This document shows, in pieces, positions 61,069-64,000 of a stretch of 64,000 nt of DNA. Origin of the DNA: Winogradskyella schleiferi (GTDB lineage Bacteria > Bacteroidota > Bacteroidia > Flavobacteriales > Flavobacteriaceae); the NCBI RefSeq assembly GCF_013394655.1, contig NZ_CP053351.1:1828501-1892500 (forward strand), written 5' to 3'. The translations under genes and the position numbers were made by a program. The notes beneath the pieces were generated by a model. That model was not told where the DNA came from. It ran no database searches and saw nothing but the letters and a program-made list of their open reading frames with translations. Position 1 is the first letter of the stretch; each line of letters starts with the position of its first letter.

Positions 61069-64000
61069 ATGAAACCTACTAAATACCCATTTTTATCTCT
61101 TTTAGTTATGTTGTCTTTTACACTGTCTTTCGCACAAAATCAATGTGGTTTTGATGCCCAAAGAGAACAACAACGTCAAGATCCTAACTTTGTTTCCTTG
61201 GAAAGAGCAGCTGAAAAAAGATTACAGAAAGCCATTGCGAATAGGAGTTTTTCTAGAATGGCAGGTGAAATACTAACTATACCTGTAGTAATTCATGTAT
61301 TGCATTTGGGCGAAGCAGAAGGTACAGGAAGTAATATTTCCGATGCTCAAATACAGAGTAGTATCGATAATTTAAATGATTATTACAGAGGACAGGTTGG
61401 GACAAGTCCAATAGATTTTGAAATTGAATTTGTGCTTGCTCAAAGAGATCCTGACTGTAATGCTACGACTGGGATCAATAGAATAGATGCTTCTGGTGTA
61501 ACCAATTACACTGCAAGCGGAGTATCTCTTTATGGAGGTTCTGGTGCCGACCAAGATACTTTAAAAGATTTAAGCCGCTGGCCAGAGACTGATTATTTTA
61601 ATATTTGGATTGTAACAGAGATCAATGGAAATAATGGAGGTTCTGGCTATCAAGGTTATGCAAACTTTTACTATGGAAATACAAGAGAAGGTTCTGTTAT
61701 GATGTACACCGTTTTTGGCTATGATCCTAGTAATTCAAATCCGTCTTGGCCATTAAGCTTTAGTAGAGATAATAGTACAGTAGGACATGAAGCTGGTCAT
61801 TATTTTCATTTGTATCATACATTTCAAGGTGATGGTACTGGTAGTGATTGTCCTGCAGACACAACAATAGGTACAGATAGCGATGGCTGTGCAGATACTG
61901 TTCCACACAAAAGAGAAACAAGTACTTGTCCTGTAACAAACGATTGTACAGGCAATCCTTGGATAAATAATAATACCATAAATAATATTATGAGTTATTA
62001 TAGTTGTGCTGACCGACTTACCAATGATCAAAAAACAAGGGTTCGTGCAGCCATGGAAGGAACTTCGCTTGCTAATTCTAAAGGTTCTCAACCATTGGAT
62101 CCAACTTACGTAGCACCAGTTGCTGTTTGTAGCAATAATACAACTTCGACAAACAGTGCAGGAATTATAAGCGTTGAATTGAATGGTGTTTCCTTTACCT
62201 CATATTCTTCTGCAAGTGATGGAGGCAATATTGATAATAGTTCTAATTGTTCTAATTACTTTGAAATAGATGCATCCCTAACTAATACCTTAAACGTTGG
62301 TATGTTTCCTGTAAATTATCAGCAATTAGGCGTTTGGATAGATTGGAATGACGATGGAGATTTTAATGATGGGGCAGAACAGCAACATTTATCTCAAGAC
62401 ATACCTGGTGAAAGTACAGTTTCTGTTAATTTAGTCTACCCAACAACGATACCTTATGGAGATTATGTAAGGGTTCGATTTATTACAGAATTAGATGACA
62501 GACATGGGTCTGGAGTGTTAAATTCAGCTTGCTATTCATTGTTGAGTTACGGCCAATCCGAAGATTACACCATTTATGTTAAGCCAAGCGGTTCAACAAC
62601 ATATACCTATAATAATGGATGGTTGCCAAATGATCCCAATGGTATTTCAGGCGCAAGTGATGATATAATAGTTGAAACTGGTAGTGCTTTAATCTCAACT
62701 AATACCACTTGTAATTCTTTAACTGTTGATCCTGGAGCAGCATTGACTGTTAATTCCGGTATTACACTAACTACTAATGAATCAAATTTAAATTCTACGT
62801 CGCAAATATTTTCGAGTTTAATAGTAGATGGTACGATCACAGGAACCGTAAATTATAATAGACATACAGCGCAGATTGGAACAAATGACCTAATTTCAGC
62901 ACCTGTAGTTGATCAGACATTTGGCTCCTTTGAAACTGCAAATCCAAATTTGGCTACATCAGGAACATTAAGGGCATTTGCGCCTTATGTTACAAGCGCA
63001 GGAGCATTTCAAAATTACGATACAAGTACAAATGCTTCAACGATAATCAATGCTGGTACTGGTTATAAAGCCGCAACAACAGATGGAAGTACACTAACAT
63101 TTACAGGAACGGTTCGAACTAATGATGTTCTCGATGTTCCCATTTCTGATGCTACTGCTGGTTCTGCATGGAACCTTATTGGAAATCCTTACCCTTCGTA
63201 TATGAATTTTGAAACTTTCTTTACGACTAATGCGGGCGAATTTGACCCAAACAATGCATTCCAAGCTATTTACGGCTATGATGGCAATGGAGGATGGACC
63301 GTTTGGAATTTTTCTTCTATAGTTGATATATCAGCTGATGAATACCTTGCACCTGGCCAAGCATTTTTCGTGAAAGCAAAATCGGGAGGCGGTTTAGTGG
63401 ATTTTACAACAAATATGCGAACTACTGGTACTTCTGATGATTTTATTGCAGGAAGAGATAGTTCGACAACTGTTGCTTTATGCCAATTGAATTTAAATAG
63501 TTCCTCAAATAATGCATCAACTAAAATTTACTTTATTGAAGGAACAACCAGAGGATTAGACTTTGGTTATGATGCAGGTTCTTACTCAGGGAGTACGGCG
63601 GAATATTCAATTTTCTCCAACCTTGTGGAAGATAATTCTGGTTTGGATATGGCCATTCAAGCGCTACCGTTTAATGATTTGAATGACGTTATTATTCCTA
63701 TAGGAATTAAGGCACAGGCTAATGAGCAGTTAACCATATCCATTGATGATGTTTCTTATTTACCTTCAGGTGTTAATGTCTATTTGAATGATACCGTAGA
63801 AAATGCATTTACATTATTAAATACTTCGGATTATACCTTTACGGCATCGAATGACCTTACAGGAACAGGTCGATTTTATATTCAATATGCAACACAAACG
63901 CTATCTGTTAATAATGATGAACTGAACAATTTAAATATTTATGCGACTTCTACACCAAAGGAAATTGTAGTTAAAGGTTTATTGGTGGGTAAAAGCAAAG
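61069..64000 (+). CDS. secreted M43-family metalloprotease with GEVED domain (3' truncated by window)
   Basis: At least 977 residues; the frame runs off the window end. It has a signal peptide (MKPTKYPFLSLLVMLSFTLSFAQ), a pro-region, and an M43 (cytophagalysin/pappalysin-like) catalytic domain. The zinc motif is HEAGHYFHLYH at residues 240-250, with His in place of the usual Gly at position 8. The Met-turn region INNIMSYYSCADRLTNDQ follows. Next come a GEVED domain (GVWIDWNDDGDFNDGAEQ) and beta-rich repeats such as WNLIGNPYPSYMNF. Just before the edge, LSVNNDELNNLNIYATSTPKE looks like the start of a T9SS sorting domain. Likely a secreted protease delivered through the type IX system. Confidence 0.9.
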   Translation, partial: MKPTKYPFLSLLVMLSFTLSFAQNQCGFDAQREQQRQDPNFVSLERAAEKRLQKAIANRSFSRMAGEILTIPVVIHVLHLGEAEGTGSNISDAQIQSSIDNLNDYYRGQVGTSPIDFEIEFVLAQRDPDCNATTGINRIDASGVTNYTASGVSLYGGSGADQDTLKDLSRWPETDYFNIWIVTEINGNNGGSGYQGYANFYYGNTREGSVMMYTVFGYDPSNSNPSWPLSFSRDNSTVGHEAGHYFHLYHTFQGDGTGSDCPADTTIGTDSDGCADTVPHKRETSTCPVTNDCTGNPWINNNTINNIMSYYSCADRLTNDQKTRVRAAMEGTSLANSKGSQPLDPTYVAPVAVCSNNTTSTNSAGIISVELNGVSFTSYSSASDGGNIDNSSNCSNYFEIDASLTNTLNVGMFPVNYQQLGVWIDWNDDGDFNDGAEQQHLSQDIPGESTVSVNLVYPTTIPYGDYVRVRFITELDDRHGSGVLNSACYSLLSYGQSEDYTIYVKPSGSTTYTYNNGWLPNDPNGISGASDDIIVETGSALISTNTTCNSLTVDPGAALTVNSGITLTTNESNLNSTSQIFSSLIVDGTITGTVNYNRHTAQIGTNDLISAPVVDQTFGSFETANPNLATSGTLRAFAPYVTSAGAFQNYDTSTNASTIINAGTGYKAATTDGSTLTFTGTVRTNDVLDVPISDATAGSAWNLIGNPYPSYMNFETFFTTNAGEFDPNNAFQAIYGYDGNGGWTVWNFSSIVDISADEYLAPGQAFFVKAKSGGGLVDFTTNMRTTGTSDDFIAGRDSSTTVALCQLNLNSSSNNASTKIYFIEGTTRGLDFGYDAGSYSGSTAEYSIFSNLVEDNSGLDMAIQALPFNDLNDVIIPIGIKAQANEQLTISIDDVSYLPSGVNVYLNDTVENAFTLLNTSDYTFTASNDLTGTGRFYIQYATQTLSVNNDELNNLNIYATSTPKEIVVKGLLVGKSK

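Noticed and set aside
61753..62091. Minus-strand open frame rich in Cys, Thr and Ile
   Set aside because: It lies antisense to the M43 catalytic domain, whose zinc motif and Met-turn support the plus-strand frame.

Overview
The window comes from a marine-type Flavobacteriaceae (Bacteroidota) chromosome. Evidence for this: an AT-rich sequence with promoter boxes of the Bacteroidota TAnnTTTG type, a type IX secretion (T9SS) C-terminal sorting domain on a giant surface protein, a PorX-type response regulator with a PglZ domain, a fused LpxC-FabZ, and the lpxD / lpxC-fabZ / lpxA / efp gene order. No tRNA, rRNA, IS element, integrase or CRISPR array was seen.

Layout. 1-3.6 kb: the topoisomerase IV operon (end of parE, a small membrane protein, parC). 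3.6-12.9 kb: mixed genes, namely an MBOAT/SGNH acyltransferase pair, a TerC-family protein, a lipoprotein, an XRE repressor divergent from an M14 carboxypeptidase with three palindromic sites between them, an Lrp/AsnC regulator, DinB, aroB and proline dehydrogenase. 13.2-34.0 kb: a complete Wzx/Wzy-type polysaccharide cluster, almost all on the minus strand. It holds a GT2, flippase, GT4, polymerase, GT2, LbH acetyltransferase, two GT4, an AsnB amidotransferase, a GT4, a PglC-type initiating transferase, then a PglE-like aminotransferase, a FlaA1/PglF-like dehydratase, Wza and the Wzc tyrosine kinase. An ATP-grasp/HAD gene pair sits inside it on the opposite strand.

34.6-41.5 kb: one 2304-residue secreted protein with a pectate-lyase-like beta-helix, a BIG2 domain, 23 tandem Cys-containing modules and a T9SS tail. 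41.5-44.1 kb: UDP-glucose dehydrogenase of the animal-like type and a UDP-glucuronate 4-epimerase, so the adjacent polysaccharide probably contains uronic acid. 44.2-47.2 kb: alanine dehydrogenase, small membrane proteins, an unlisted 48-residue ORF with a good promoter, and tsaE. 47.6-60.9 kb: porX, an HD phosphohydrolase, lipid A genes with two LpxD-like proteins, efp, sucD, fabG, a VWA-like membrane protein and an SPFH protein. 61.1 kb to the end: a secreted M43 metalloprotease with a GEVED domain, cut by the window edge.

Together the window links surface polysaccharide synthesis and export (capsule cluster, nucleotide-sugar genes, outer-membrane lipid A genes) with T9SS-delivered surface proteins and the T9SS regulator PorX. 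The most notable points are the palindromic operators overlapping both promoters of the XRE/M14 pair, the alternating two-module repeat of the giant protein with a near-identical 432-bp internal duplication, the ATP-grasp/HAD pair next to PglF/PglE/PglC homologues without a PglD, and a sliding-clamp-like motif at the ParC C-terminus.
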